From Aquabacterium lacunae (GTDB taxonomy: Bacteria; Pseudomonadota; Gammaproteobacteria; Burkholderiales; Burkholderiaceae_C), in NCBI RefSeq assembly GCF_004310865.1, contig NZ_SIXI01000006.1, positions 124,001 through 188,000 on the forward strand: 64,000 bases of DNA, written 5' to 3'. The position numbers were made by a program, and so were the translations under genes. The stretch's first letter is position 1. Each line of letters opens with the position of its first letter. Shown here in pieces: positions 52,742-61,530 of this stretch. The notes below the pieces were generated by a model. The model saw nothing but the letters and a program-made list of their open reading frames with translations, did not search any database and was not told the DNA's origin.

Positions 52742-53878
52742 TCACATCGACTGCTCGAGCAGTTCGCGGTAGTCCTGCGCCGTGGCGATGCGTGGGTTGG
52801 TCTTGTGGCAATGGTCGGCCAGGGCGCCGGTCACCACGCGTTCAAACCATTCGCGCTGCACGCCCAGCTCGGCCAGGCCCTTGGGCAGGCCGAGGCGAGC
52901 GTTCATGTCGCGGATGGCTTCGGGGATGTCGTTGGCCGAGGCCAGACCCATGGCATGGGCCATGCGCGCCAGGCGGCGATCCTTCTTCATGCTTTCGGCC
53001 TCGGCATTGAAACGGATCACGGCCGGCAGGAACATGGCGTTCAGGGTGCCGTGGTGCAGCTTGGGGTTCACGCCGCCCAGGCTGTGGCTCAGGCTGTGCA
53101 CGGCGCCCAGGCCCTTCTGGAAGGCCATGGCGCCCTGCATCGAGGCGCTCATCATGTTCATGCGGGCTTCGCGGTCGGCGCCATCCCGGGTGGCGCGCTC
53201 GATGTGGGCCCAGGCGCGCTCCAGGCCGTCGAGCGCGATGCCGTCGGCCGGCGGGTTGAAGGCCGGCGCCATGAAGGTTTCCATGCAATGGGCGATGGCG
53301 TCCATGCCGGTGGCGGCTGTGAGGGCAGGGGGCAGGCCCAGCGTGAGTTCCGGGTCGCAGATGGCGGCCTTGGGCATCAGGTTCCACGAGTGGAAACCCA
53401 GCTTGCGGCCGTCGTCGACGATGATGATGGCGCCACGCGCCACTTCCGAACCGGTGCCTGCCGTGGTGGGCACCGCGATCAGGGGGGCGGCGCGGTCGGT
53501 GATGCGGGGCGAGCCGCCTTCGATCGTGGCGTAGGTGGTCAAGGGCCCCTCGTGGGTGGCCATGATGGCCAGGCCCTTGGCCAGGTCGATGCTGGAGCCA
53601 CCGCCCACCGCAATCAGGCCGTCACAACCCGCCGTCTTCCACACCTCGTGGGCGGCGCGCACTGAGGCTTCGGTGGGGTTGGGGGGCGTCTGGTCGAACA
53701 CCGTCACGGGCAGGTCGGTCAGGGCGTCGAGGGCGCGCTGCAGCACCCCTGCGGCCTTCACGCCGGCGTCGGTCACGATCAGTGGGCGCTGGATGCCGAT
53801 GCGCTGACATTCGGCTGTCAGCAGTTGCACTGCGCCGAAGTCAAGCTGGATCTGGGTCAGGTAGAGGATGGTCGCCAT
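52742..53878 (-). CDS. Iron-containing alcohol dehydrogenase
   Basis: A 378-residue group III alcohol dehydrogenase. The NAD-binding motif is GGGSSIDLAKG near 97, and metal ligands include the His residues in the conserved HCMETF and LHHGTLNAMFLP segments. Members oxidise or reduce alcohols, diols and hydroxy acids; the substrate is not evident. It is divergent from the TetR regulator gene, with candidate operators between them. It stands 19 bp upstream of the CapA-like gene on the same strand. Confidence 0.9.
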   Translation of the reverse strand: MATILYLTQIQLDFGAVQLLTAECQRIGIQRPLIVTDAGVKAAGVLQRALDALTDLPVTVFDQTPPNPTEASVRAAHEVWKTAGCDGLIAVGGGSSIDLAKGLAIMATHEGPLTTYATIEGGSPRITDRAAPLIAVPTTAGTGSEVARGAIIIVDDGRKLGFHSWNLMPKAAICDPELTLGLPPALTAATGMDAIAHCMETFMAPAFNPPADGIALDGLERAWAHIERATRDGADREARMNMMSASMQGAMAFQKGLGAVHSLSHSLGGVNPKLHHGTLNAMFLPAVIRFNAEAESMKKDRRLARMAHAMGLASANDIPEAIRDMNARLGLPKGLAELGVQREWFERVVTGALADHCHKTNPRIATAQDYRELLEQSM

Positions 53879-53987
53879 GGTGTCTCGTCGGTGGGGCGGG
53901 CAGTTGACTGGGGCCCGACCTGTGCACTCTAACGGCCCATCTTAGGGCTTCCCCTCAGTGAAACCCCGGCTGGATCCCGCGTGGCAG

Positions 53988-54019
53988 AACGACCGTTCGT
54001 TTTAGATCAAACAGTCTAA
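53988..54019. promoter_or_regulatory. Two adjacent inverted repeats between ADH and TetR genes
   Basis: AACGA-N4-TCGTT (53988-54001) and TTAGA-N8-TCTAA (54002-54019) lie side by side. The second contains TCTAAT (54015-54020), a possible -10 for the regulator gene, and the first then falls on the -35. This is a usual layout for an autoregulating TetR repressor. Confidence 0.5.
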
Positions 54020-54069
54020 TGAAACGACTTGTCGCAGGAAACGAATGCAATACCATACGCTCCGATTCT

Positions 54070-54083
54070 GAAACGGGCGTTTG
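54070..54083. promoter_or_regulatory. PsrA-type operator candidate
   Basis: GAAAC-N4-GTTTG matches the known PsrA consensus (G/C)AAAC(N2-4)GTTT(G/C) exactly. It lies 26 bp before the start of the TetR gene, whose DNA-binding domain resembles PsrA. Confidence 0.5.
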
Positions 54084-54109
54084 AAACGTCTGTAGGAGCC
54101 TCCATTCAC

Positions 54110-54862
54110 ATGCCCGCAGCCAGCCCGCGCCTGTCACCGCAAGCCACCAAGACCCGCATCCTGGATGCGGCGGAGGCCTTGTTCATTGGTGGCGGCTTTG
54201 AATCGCTGTCGATGCGTCAGATCACCAGCGCAGCGGGCGTGAACCTGGCAGCTGTGAACTACCACTTCGGCAGCAAGGACGCCTTGATCCAGGCTGTGCT
54301 GGCCCGCCAGCTCGATCCGCTGAACGACCAGCGTGTGGCCTTGCTGGACAAATTCGAAGCCGAGCAGGGCGAGCGCCTGACCTGCGAACACGTGCTGGCC
54401 GCCATGTTCCTGCCTGCTGTGCGGATGTTCCGGGGCGATTCTGCCCAAAGTGGCCGCTATTTGCAGTTCCTGGGGCGCGCCTACACCGATCCTTCCCCCG
54501 TGGTTCGTGATTTCATCAACACGCACTACATCCAGAGCCTGGGGCGTTTCTTCTTTGCCTTCCAGCGCACGCTGCCAGACCTCGACCGCGCCGACCTGGG
54601 CTTTCGGCTGCATTTCGCGCTGGGTGCCCTGTCGGGCGTGCTGGCGGGTGGCAACACCCAGCGCCTGATCCGTGACTTCACCCAGGGGCACACCGACGAG
54701 GTGTTCCTGCTGTCTCGCTTGTCCACCCTGATGGTGGCGGCCTTGCGTGCGCCGTTGCCCACGCCCGAGAAAACCAACATCTTCAGCGACATCGTGCGTG
54801 CGCACGATGCATCCGAGGCCGCCGCCCAGCCCGCTGGCGGCGAAGGGGTGGCCCATGCCTGA
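54110..54862 (+). CDS. TetR family regulator, PsrA-like, of fatty-acid genes
   Basis: 250 residues. The N-terminal helix-turn-helix domain (about 12-60) reads TRILDAAEALFIGGGF and GVNLAAVNYHFGSKDALI, close to PsrA, the fatty-acid-responsive regulator of beta-oxidation genes in Pseudomonas. The C-terminal ligand domain is longer and ends in a low-complexity Ala-rich tail. It directly precedes fabG-like, maoC, thiolase and fadD genes, so these are its likely targets. The chosen ATG has AGGAG 11 bp upstream; an in-frame TTG 81 bp upstream is unlikely. Confidence 0.88.
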   Translation: MPAASPRLSPQATKTRILDAAEALFIGGGFESLSMRQITSAAGVNLAAVNYHFGSKDALIQAVLARQLDPLNDQRVALLDKFEAEQGERLTCEHVLAAMFLPAVRMFRGDSAQSGRYLQFLGRAYTDPSPVVRDFINTHYIQSLGRFFFAFQRTLPDLDRADLGFRLHFALGALSGVLAGGNTQRLIRDFTQGHTDEVFLLSRLSTLMVAALRAPLPTPEKTNIFSDIVRAHDASEAAAQPAGGEGVAHA

Positions 54863-54888
54863 GCTGAATCCCGCTTGTACCGCCGAAG

Positions 54889-54901
54889 CACCTGTCAGGT
54901 G
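54889..54901. promoter_or_regulatory. Perfect palindrome between TetR and fabG-like genes
   Basis: CACCTG-T-CAGGTG is a perfect 6-1-6 inverted repeat, 26 bp after the regulator gene and about 70 bp before the next start. It may be an operator; the single-base spacer makes it a poor hairpin. Confidence 0.35.
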
Positions 54902-54971
54902 TTTCACATGTCCCACCGACCTGCACTGACTGTTCACGCACACAGGTCTCCACGAAGTAGAAAGAGCCCGC

Positions 54972-56381
54972 ATGAAAGACGGATACCTTGATTTCGCCAA
55001 CTCGCCCATGGGCGCCAAGCTGGTCAATGCCCTGGGTCTGCCGAAGCCCCTGCCGCTGGAGCGCTACAAGGCGGGTGACCCTGTCGTGAAGGGCACCGTG
55101 CTGGTGGGCGGCAGCGTCGACGCGCAACTGCTGGAATCGCTGGCGGGCTTCTTCAAGGGCATGGGCGTGCAGACTGCCGCCCACGACCGCCTGCCGCAAT
55201 GGGTGTCGGTGGCCAACAAGGCCGGCCTGACCACCGGCCGCTGGGGCGGCAACGGCAAGCCGGGCGAGAAGGTCAAGGCCCTGGTGTTCGATGCCACCGG
55301 CCTGAGCGACAGCACCCAGACCGACGCCCTGTACTGGTTCTTCCACGACACCGCCCGCTCGTTGCTGCCCTGTGCACGCGTGGTCGTGATCGGCCGCCCG
55401 CCCGAAGAATGCAGCTCGCCCCGCAAGGCCACCGTGCAGCGCTCGCTGGAAGGCCTGACCCGCTCGCTGGGCAAGGAACTCAAGAAGGGCTCGAACGCCC
55501 AGCTGGTGTACGTGTCCGAAGGCGCCGAAGGCAACATCGAATCGACCCTGCGCTTCCTGCTGTCGGCCCGTTCGACCTATGTGTCGGCCCAGGTCATTCG
55601 CGTGGGCAAGCCCGTGGGCGAGCTGGTCAAGCCGGCCGACTGGGCCAAGCCCTTGACCGGCAAAAAAGTGCTGGTGACAGGCGCTTCGCGCGGCATCGGT
55701 GCCGCCATCGCCGAGACCATGGCCCGTGACGGCGCCCAGGTCATCGTGCTGGACGTGCCTCAGGCGCTGGCTGGCGCCGAAGAAGTCGCCAAGAAGATCG
55801 GTGGCAAGGCCATGGGCCTGGACATCGGCGCTGCTGATGCCCCCCAGAAGCTGGTCGAGGCCGCCAAGGCCGACGGTGGCTGGGACGTGATCGTGCACAA
55901 CGCCGGCATCACCCGCGACAAGACCATTGCCAACATGAAGGAACAGATCTGGCAACTGGTCGTGAACGTGAACCTGTCGACCCAGGAGCGCATCAACGAC
56001 GCCATGGTGGAAACCGGCGCCCTGAAGTCGGGTGGCCGCATCGTGTGCGTGTCGTCGATCTCGGGCATCTCGGGCAACATGGGCCAGACCAACTACGCCG
56101 TCTCCAAGGCGGGTGTGATCGGCATGGTGCAGGCCAACGCGCCCATCTACGCGCAAAAGGGCATCACCATCAACGCCGTGGCCCCGGGCTTCATCGAAAC
56201 CCAGATGACCGCCGCCATCCCCTTCACCATCCGTGAAGCCGGCCGTCGCATGAACTCCATGAGCCAGGGCGGTCAGCCTGTGGACGTGGCCGAAGCCATC
56301 TGCTGGTACGCCAGCCCGGCTTCCAGTGGCGTCAACGCCAACGTCATCCGCGTGTGTGGTCAGAGCCTGATCGGCGCCTGA
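54972..56381 (+). CDS. High-molecular-weight 3-oxoacyl-ACP/CoA reductase (FabG4-like)
   Basis: 469 residues, about twice a normal FabG. The first 225 residues form a degenerate Rossmann-like domain without a standard cofactor motif. The second half is a full short-chain reductase: TGASRGIG at 236-243, HNAG at 309-312, Ser near 362, Tyr375 and Lys379. This is the layout of the large FabG proteins known from mycobacteria and betaproteobacteria, which reduce 3-oxoacyl-CoA or -ACP. Next come maoC and thiolase genes, so a role in fatty-acid or PHA precursor turnover is likely. Confidence 0.9.
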   Translation: MKDGYLDFANSPMGAKLVNALGLPKPLPLERYKAGDPVVKGTVLVGGSVDAQLLESLAGFFKGMGVQTAAHDRLPQWVSVANKAGLTTGRWGGNGKPGEKVKALVFDATGLSDSTQTDALYWFFHDTARSLLPCARVVVIGRPPEECSSPRKATVQRSLEGLTRSLGKELKKGSNAQLVYVSEGAEGNIESTLRFLLSARSTYVSAQVIRVGKPVGELVKPADWAKPLTGKKVLVTGASRGIGAAIAETMARDGAQVIVLDVPQALAGAEEVAKKIGGKAMGLDIGAADAPQKLVEAAKADGGWDVIVHNAGITRDKTIANMKEQIWQLVVNVNLSTQERINDAMVETGALKSGGRIVCVSSISGISGNMGQTNYAVSKAGVIGMVQANAPIYAQKGITINAVAPGFIETQMTAAIPFTIREAGRRMNSMSQGGQPVDVAEAICWYASPASSGVNANVIRVCGQSLIGA

Positions 56382-56409
56382 TCGGTTCAACCATCTGCTC
56401 GCCCCGGTC

Positions 56410-57267
56410 ATGAAGATCATCGAAGTCAAGAAGATCCCCAACCCGGTCACGCTGAACCTCAGCGTGGTCCGCCCGGGGACCAAGATCAAGGCCGTCGAGG
56501 CACTGCCCAAGATCACCTACGTGCGTCCGCGCGTGGTGGTCGACGCCAAGAAAGTCGCGGCCTATTCCAAGGTCTGCGGCTTCAGCAAGGCGCATGGCGT
56601 GCCCATGTTGTTCGTGCACATCGAGGCCTTCCCCCTGGCCATGATGCTGTTCGGCAACAAGGCCTTCCCGTGGCCGGGCATGGGCCTGGTTCACCTGGCC
56701 AACCAGGCCAAGCTGCTCAAGCGCATCAACGTCGGTGACGTGCTGCGCATTGAAATGGAAACCGGTGAACTGCTGGCCCATGACAAGGGCCAGGCCTTCA
56801 ACCTCTACGCCCGGGCCATCCGCGGCAACGAGGTGGTCTGGGAAAGCACCTGGACGCTGCTGCGCCTGGGGGTCAAAAACCCCAAGGGCCAGAAGTACAC
56901 CAGCGTGCTGGGCGAAGACACGGCCTTGTCGCACCAGGCCGACTTCTTTGCTGCAGCCGGCATCGGTCGTTCGTACGGCCTGGCATCGGGCGACGTGAAC
57001 CCCATTCACCTGTTTGCCATCACGGCCAAGTTCCTGGGCTTCAAGAAGGCCATCGCGCACGGCATGTGGACCAAGGCCAAGGCCTTGTCGCTGCTGATGC
57101 CGCGTGAAGACGTGGACCAGGCGGAAGTGGTGGTCGAGTTCAAGACCCCACTGTTCTTGCCAGCCAAAGCCTCGCTGTGGACAGCGCGCCAGGAAAACGG
57201 CGCACTGTTCGAAGTTCGCAATGCCAAGGGTGACAAGCCCCATCTGAAGGGCCGCGTGACCTACTGA
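56410..57267 (+). CDS. MaoC-like enoyl-CoA hydratase
   Basis: 285 residues, a double hotdog (MaoC) protein. The active hydratase motif is in the second half: YGLASGDVNPIHL with Asp195 and His200, then AIAHGMWTKA. The first half is a degenerate hotdog. Such enzymes carry out reversible (R)-specific hydration of 2-enoyl-CoA, the step between the reductase encoded just upstream and an enoyl intermediate. It starts 28 bp after the fabG-like gene. Confidence 0.88.
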   Translation: MKIIEVKKIPNPVTLNLSVVRPGTKIKAVEALPKITYVRPRVVVDAKKVAAYSKVCGFSKAHGVPMLFVHIEAFPLAMMLFGNKAFPWPGMGLVHLANQAKLLKRINVGDVLRIEMETGELLAHDKGQAFNLYARAIRGNEVVWESTWTLLRLGVKNPKGQKYTSVLGEDTALSHQADFFAAAGIGRSYGLASGDVNPIHLFAITAKFLGFKKAIAHGMWTKAKALSLLMPREDVDQAEVVVEFKTPLFLPAKASLWTARQENGALFEVRNAKGDKPHLKGRVTY

Positions 57268-57316
57268 GTCGCGTCGCATCACCCCCAGCAACCCCTCACA
57301 CTCACAGGACCCTCAC

Positions 57317-58609
57317 ATGCAAACCGTTCGTCGTGTCGCCATCCTGGGCGGCAACCGCATTCCCTTCGCTCGCTCCAACACCGCCTACTCGCACGAGTCC
57401 AACCAGGACATGCTGACGGCCACGCTGCAAGGCCTGGTCGACCGCTTCAACCTGCATGGCGAACGCCTGGGCGACGTGGCCGCCGGCGCCGTCATGAAGC
57501 ACTCGCGTGACTTCAACCTGGTGCGCGAATGCGTGCTGTCGACCACCCTGTCGCCGCAAACCCCCGCTTACGACCTGCAGCAGGCTTGCGGCACCGGCCT
57601 GGAAGCCATCATGCTGGTGGCCAACAAGATCGCCCTGGGCCACATCGAAAGCGGCATCGGCGGTGGCGTGGACACCACCTCGGACGCCCCCATCGGTGTC
57701 AACGAGAAGATGCGCAAGATCCTGATGGAAGCCAACCGTGCCAAGGGCACCATGGCCCAACTGCAGGTGATCTCCAAGATCCGTCCTTCGATGCTGGTCA
57801 AGCCTGCCATCCCGAAGAACGGCGAGCCCCGCACCGGTTTCTCGATGGGCGAGCACGCCGAACTGATGGCACGTGAATGGGCCATCCCCCGCGAAGAGCA
57901 GGACCAGCTGGCCCTGGCCTCGCACCAGAACATGGCCCGCGCCTACAAGGAAGGCTTCTTTGCCGACCTGATGACGCCTTACAAGGGACTGTCCAAGGAC
58001 AACAACCTGCGCGAAGGCATCACCATCGAGAAGCTGCGCACCCTCAAGCCTTGCTTCGACAAGAAGGTCGCTCCGGGCCAGGGCACCCTGACCCCCGCCA
58101 ACTCGACCCCGCTGACCGACGGCGCCTCGGCCGTGCTGCTGGGCAGCGAAGAGTGGGCCAAGGCTCACAACCTGCCGGTGCAGGCCTACATCACCCACGC
58201 CGAAGTGGCCGCCGTGGACTTCTTCGGTGCCAACAAGGAAGGCCTGCTGATGGCCCCGGCCTACGCCGTGCCGCGCATGCTGGCCCGCGCTGGCCTGACC
58301 CTGCAAGACTTCGATTTCTATGAAATCCACGAAGCCTTTGCTGCCCAGGTGCTGTGCACCCTCAAGGCGTGGGAAGACCCGAAGTACTGCAAGGAGAAGC
58401 TGGGCCTGGACAAGCCGCTGGGCAAGATCGACCGCAGCAAGCTGAACGTCAACGGTTCGTCGCTGGCCGCAGGTCACCCGTTCGCCGCCACTGGTGGCCG
58501 CATCGTGGCCTCGCTGGCCAAGATGCTGGCCCAGAAGGGCTCGGGCCGTGGCCTGATCTCCATCTGTGCCGCAGGTGGTCAGGGCGTTGTCGCCATCGTC
58601 GAGCGTTGA
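57317..58609 (+). CDS. Acetyl-CoA C-acyltransferase (thiolase, FadI-like)
   Basis: A 430-residue thiolase. The nucleophile Cys91 is in LQQACGTGLEA, the His motif is EIHEAFAAQ near 336, NGSSLAAGHPFAATGG contains the second conserved His, and the final Cys is in CAAGGQG near 416. The length and style match FadI, which cleaves 3-ketoacyl-CoA in beta-oxidation. It is the third gene of a block with the FabG-like and MaoC-like enzymes, and a hairpin follows. Confidence 0.93.
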   Translation: MQTVRRVAILGGNRIPFARSNTAYSHESNQDMLTATLQGLVDRFNLHGERLGDVAAGAVMKHSRDFNLVRECVLSTTLSPQTPAYDLQQACGTGLEAIMLVANKIALGHIESGIGGGVDTTSDAPIGVNEKMRKILMEANRAKGTMAQLQVISKIRPSMLVKPAIPKNGEPRTGFSMGEHAELMAREWAIPREEQDQLALASHQNMARAYKEGFFADLMTPYKGLSKDNNLREGITIEKLRTLKPCFDKKVAPGQGTLTPANSTPLTDGASAVLLGSEEWAKAHNLPVQAYITHAEVAAVDFFGANKEGLLMAPAYAVPRMLARAGLTLQDFDFYEIHEAFAAQVLCTLKAWEDPKYCKEKLGLDKPLGKIDRSKLNVNGSSLAAGHPFAATGGRIVASLAKMLAQKGSGRGLISICAAGGQGVVAIVER

Positions 58610-58623
58610 TCGCTGTGTGATAC

Positions 58624-58656
58624 GGGGGTTGCACCTAGGTGGCAACCCTCGGGTTT
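58624..58656 (+). terminator. Terminator after the thiolase gene
   Basis: GGGTTGC and GCAACCC pair, with further pairing ACCT/AGGT toward the loop (one bulged G), followed by GGGTTTTCC. It separates the thiolase block from fadD. Confidence 0.65.
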
Positions 58657-58687
58657 TCCTTACAATCAGCCACGTATTGCATTTTAG

Positions 58688-58703
58688 TTGACACAAATGT
58701 CAA
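58688..58703. promoter_or_regulatory. Perfect palindromic operator candidate at fadD promoter
   Basis: TTGACA-N4-TGTCAA is a perfect 6-4-6 inverted repeat, and its left arm is an ideal -35 hexamer. It lies 57 bp before the fadD start. No clear -10 follows at the usual distance. Confidence 0.5.
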
Positions 58704-58759
58704 GAAAATGCGTGTGCTGAACAAAAACGGGTTCCCAGGTACCCGAGGAGATTTCTGAG

Positions 58760-60511
58760 ATGACGCAAGCCAGCGCGGCAGCCACGCCTCCCGCCCAATC
58801 GCTCGTGAACCCCGACGGCACCACCAACCGCATCTGGTTGAAGGAATACGTCAAGGGTGTCGCCCACGACATCGACCTGAACAAGTACCAGTCGCTCAAC
58901 GACTACTTTGACGAATGCGTCAACAAGTTCCGTGATCGTCCGGGCTTTGTGAGCATCGGCACCGAGATGTCGAACGACCTGTTCGAGCGCCGTGTCAAGG
59001 CCTTCGCAGGCTTCCTGCAGAGCAAGGGCGTGAAGAAGGGCGACCGCGTCGCCATCATGCTGCCCAACACGCTGCAGTACCCGATCACGCTGTTTGCCGT
59101 GCTGCGCCTGGGCGCTGTGGTGGTGAACGTGAACCCGCTGTACACCGCTCGCGAGTTGCAGCACACCCTGAAGGATTCCGGCGCCGAGACCATCATCGTG
59201 ATGGAAACGTTTGCCAAGACCCTGGAAGAAGCCAAGTCCGGCACCCAGCTCAAGACCGTGGTGCTGACCCAGATCGGCGACCTGCTGGCCGAAGGCTGGT
59301 TCAACCCGAAGGGCTGGGCCCTGAACTTTGTGCTGCGCCATGTCCAGAAGATGGTGCCTGCCTACAGCCTGCCCGGAGCCATCTGGTACCGCGAGGCGCT
59401 GGCCCAAGGCGAGAAGGTGGCCCTCAAGCCCGTGAAGGTGCATCAGCAGGACCTGGCCTTCCTGCAATACACCGGCGGCACCACCGGCGTGGCCAAGGGC
59501 GCCATGCTGACCCACCTGAACGTGCTGGCCAACTGCCAGCAGGCCCTGGCGTTTGCCGAAGGCCAGCTGACCGGTGAAACCGAGACCGTGGTCACATTGA
59601 TCCCGATGTACCACATCTTCTCGCTGACCGTGAATGGCCTGATCTTCATGGCCTTGGGTGGTCGCAACATCCTGATCGCCAACCCGCGCGACACCAAGCG
59701 CGTGATGATGATCCTGAAGAACGAAAAGTTCTCGGGCATCACCGGTGTGAACACGCTGTTCGCCTCCTTCCTTGACGACCCTGCGTTTGCCAAGCTGAAC
59801 TTCTCCAAGCTCAAGCTGTCGATCGCTGGCGGCATGGCCCTGCAGCGCAATGTGGCCGAACGCTGGAAGGAAGTCACCAAGACCTCCATCGTGGAAGGTT
59901 ACGGCCTGACCGAGTGCTCGCCCATCGTGACGCAAGCCCCGGTGGACATCTCGAAAGAGCAGCCCACCTTCACCGGCTCGATCGGTGTGCCCATCCCCAG
60001 CACCGAAGTGCGTTGCCGCCGTGACGATGGCAGCTGGGCCGACATCGGTGAGCCTGGCGAGTTGTGCGTGCGTGGCCCTCAGGTGATGAAGGGCTACTGG
60101 CAGCGTCCCGAGGAAACCGCCAAGGTGCTGGACAGCGAAGGCTGGCTGGCCACCGGTGACGTGGCCGTGTGCGACGAGCGCGGTTACTTCAAGATCGTGG
60201 ACCGCAAGAAGGACATGATCCTGGTGTCGGGCTTCAACGTGTACCCCAACGAGATCGAAGACGTGGTGGCCTCGCACCCTGGCGTCAAGGAATGCGCCGC
60301 CATCGGCGTGCCCGACCCGGTGGCGGGTGAGCGCGTCAAGATCGTGATCGTGCCGCGTGACCCCTCGCTGACCAAGGAAAGCGTGCTGGAACACTGCCGC
60401 AAGAACATGACCGGCTACAAGATCCCCCGCATCGTCGAGTTCCGTACCACCGAGCTGCCGAAGTCGCCTGTGGGCAAGATCCTGCGCCGTGAGATTCGCG
60501 ACGGCAAGTGA
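58760..60511 (+). CDS. fadD: Long-chain fatty acid-CoA ligase
   Basis: 583 residues. It activates fatty acids to acyl-CoA with ATP through an acyl-AMP. The P-loop motif is YTGGTTGVAKGAMLTH near 235, the A5 region is GYGLTECSP near 380, and the FACS signature is the stretch from EGWLATGDVAV near 461 to LVSGFNVYPNEIED near 489. The ATG has GAGGAGA upstream. It is separated from the thiolase block by a terminator but runs the same way, so it may have its own promoter under the same physiology. Confidence 0.94.
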   Translation: MTQASAAATPPAQSLVNPDGTTNRIWLKEYVKGVAHDIDLNKYQSLNDYFDECVNKFRDRPGFVSIGTEMSNDLFERRVKAFAGFLQSKGVKKGDRVAIMLPNTLQYPITLFAVLRLGAVVVNVNPLYTARELQHTLKDSGAETIIVMETFAKTLEEAKSGTQLKTVVLTQIGDLLAEGWFNPKGWALNFVLRHVQKMVPAYSLPGAIWYREALAQGEKVALKPVKVHQQDLAFLQYTGGTTGVAKGAMLTHLNVLANCQQALAFAEGQLTGETETVVTLIPMYHIFSLTVNGLIFMALGGRNILIANPRDTKRVMMILKNEKFSGITGVNTLFASFLDDPAFAKLNFSKLKLSIAGGMALQRNVAERWKEVTKTSIVEGYGLTECSPIVTQAPVDISKEQPTFTGSIGVPIPSTEVRCRRDDGSWADIGEPGELCVRGPQVMKGYWQRPEETAKVLDSEGWLATGDVAVCDERGYFKIVDRKKDMILVSGFNVYPNEIEDVVASHPGVKECAAIGVPDPVAGERVKIVIVPRDPSLTKESVLEHCRKNMTGYKIPRIVEFRTTELPKSPVGKILRREIRDGK

Positions 60512-60548
60512 GCGCTTGAGGCTGCGGTGAAAGCCGCCGCCCCGCCAG

Positions 60549-60579
60549 GCCCGCACGGCTTTTGCCTGCGGGCTTTTTT
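60549..60579 (+). terminator. Terminator after fadD
   Basis: GCCCGCA and TGCGGGC form a stem with inner GGC/GCC pairing around TTTT, followed by a run of six T's. Confidence 0.9.
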
Positions 60580-60642
60580 CATGCTGCGCGCCCATCGGCA
60601 ACCCATGCCGCACCCTGGCCAGGCGCAGGCACAATCGGCCCC

Positions 60643-61530
60643 ATGAGCAGCAGCACTTTCACCCGAGATCAGTTCCCCCTGGTGCACCGTCTGCGGGTGC
60701 GCTGGGCCGAAGTCGATGCGCAGCAAGTGGTTTTCAATGGCCACTACCTGACTTACCTCGATGTGGCCATTTCCGAGTACTGGCGGGCCACTGGCTTGCC
60801 GTACCCGGATGCCTGGTCGGCCCTGGGTGGCGACATCTACGCCCGCGGCCACCAGCTGGCGTATCACGCGCCGGCGCGGCTGGACGACTGGCTGGATGTG
60901 GGTGTGCGCACAGCACGCATCGGCAATTCGTCGATCACGGTGGAATGGGCTTTGTGGAATGACCACCGCCTCGTGACCACGGGCGAGGCCGTGTACGTGC
61001 ATGTGGATCTGGCCACTGGTCGTCCCGCATCGGTGCCGGCCTCGGTGCGCGAGCAGATTGCCGCCCATGCCGCAGGCGCTGCGGTCACTCGGCTGAGCCT
61101 GGGTGATTGGGCGACCTGGCAATCGGACGCCATGCGGGTGCGCGAGCCTGTGTTCGTGGTCGAGCAGCAGGTGCCCGCCAGCGAAGAGATCGATGACGAC
61201 GACCCCCTGGCCCTTCACGCGGTGCTGCACAACATTGGGGGGCTGCCACTGGCCACGGGGCGTTTGATCACCGCAGGGCAACCGCCTGGCGAGGCCCGCA
61301 TCGGGAGACTGGCCGTGATCAAGGCCATGCGCGGCAGTGGAGCCGGCCGGCAAGTGCTGCGAGCCCTCATGCAGGCTGCGCGGGCCGAGGGTGCGCACAC
61401 GGTGCATGTCCATGCCCAGACCTCGGCTTTGCCTTTCTATCTGGCCGAGGGCTTCGAGGTCAGCGGCACGCCCTTCGATGAGGTGGGCATTCCCCATGTG
61501 GCCATGGTGTGGCGCACACCCTCAGCGTGA
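60643..61530 (+). CDS. Hotdog acyl-CoA thioesterase fused to GNAT acetyltransferase
   Basis: 295 residues with two domains. Residues 1-140 are a YbgC/4HBT-type hotdog thioesterase: RVRWAEVDAQQVVFNGHYL with the catalytic Asp25. Residues about 150-295 are a GNAT N-acetyltransferase with the acetyl-CoA loop RGSGAGRQVLRAL, resembling ElaA-like proteins. Both halves would bind CoA substrates. The start follows a CACAAT hexamer by 7 nt without a ribosome binding site. The end overlaps the convergent NRDE gene by 9 bp. Confidence 0.85.
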   Translation: MSSSTFTRDQFPLVHRLRVRWAEVDAQQVVFNGHYLTYLDVAISEYWRATGLPYPDAWSALGGDIYARGHQLAYHAPARLDDWLDVGVRTARIGNSSITVEWALWNDHRLVTTGEAVYVHVDLATGRPASVPASVREQIAAHAAGAAVTRLSLGDWATWQSDAMRVREPVFVVEQQVPASEEIDDDDPLALHAVLHNIGGLPLATGRLITAGQPPGEARIGRLAVIKAMRGSGAGRQVLRALMQAARAEGAHTVHVHAQTSALPFYLAEGFEVSGTPFDEVGIPHVAMVWRTPSA

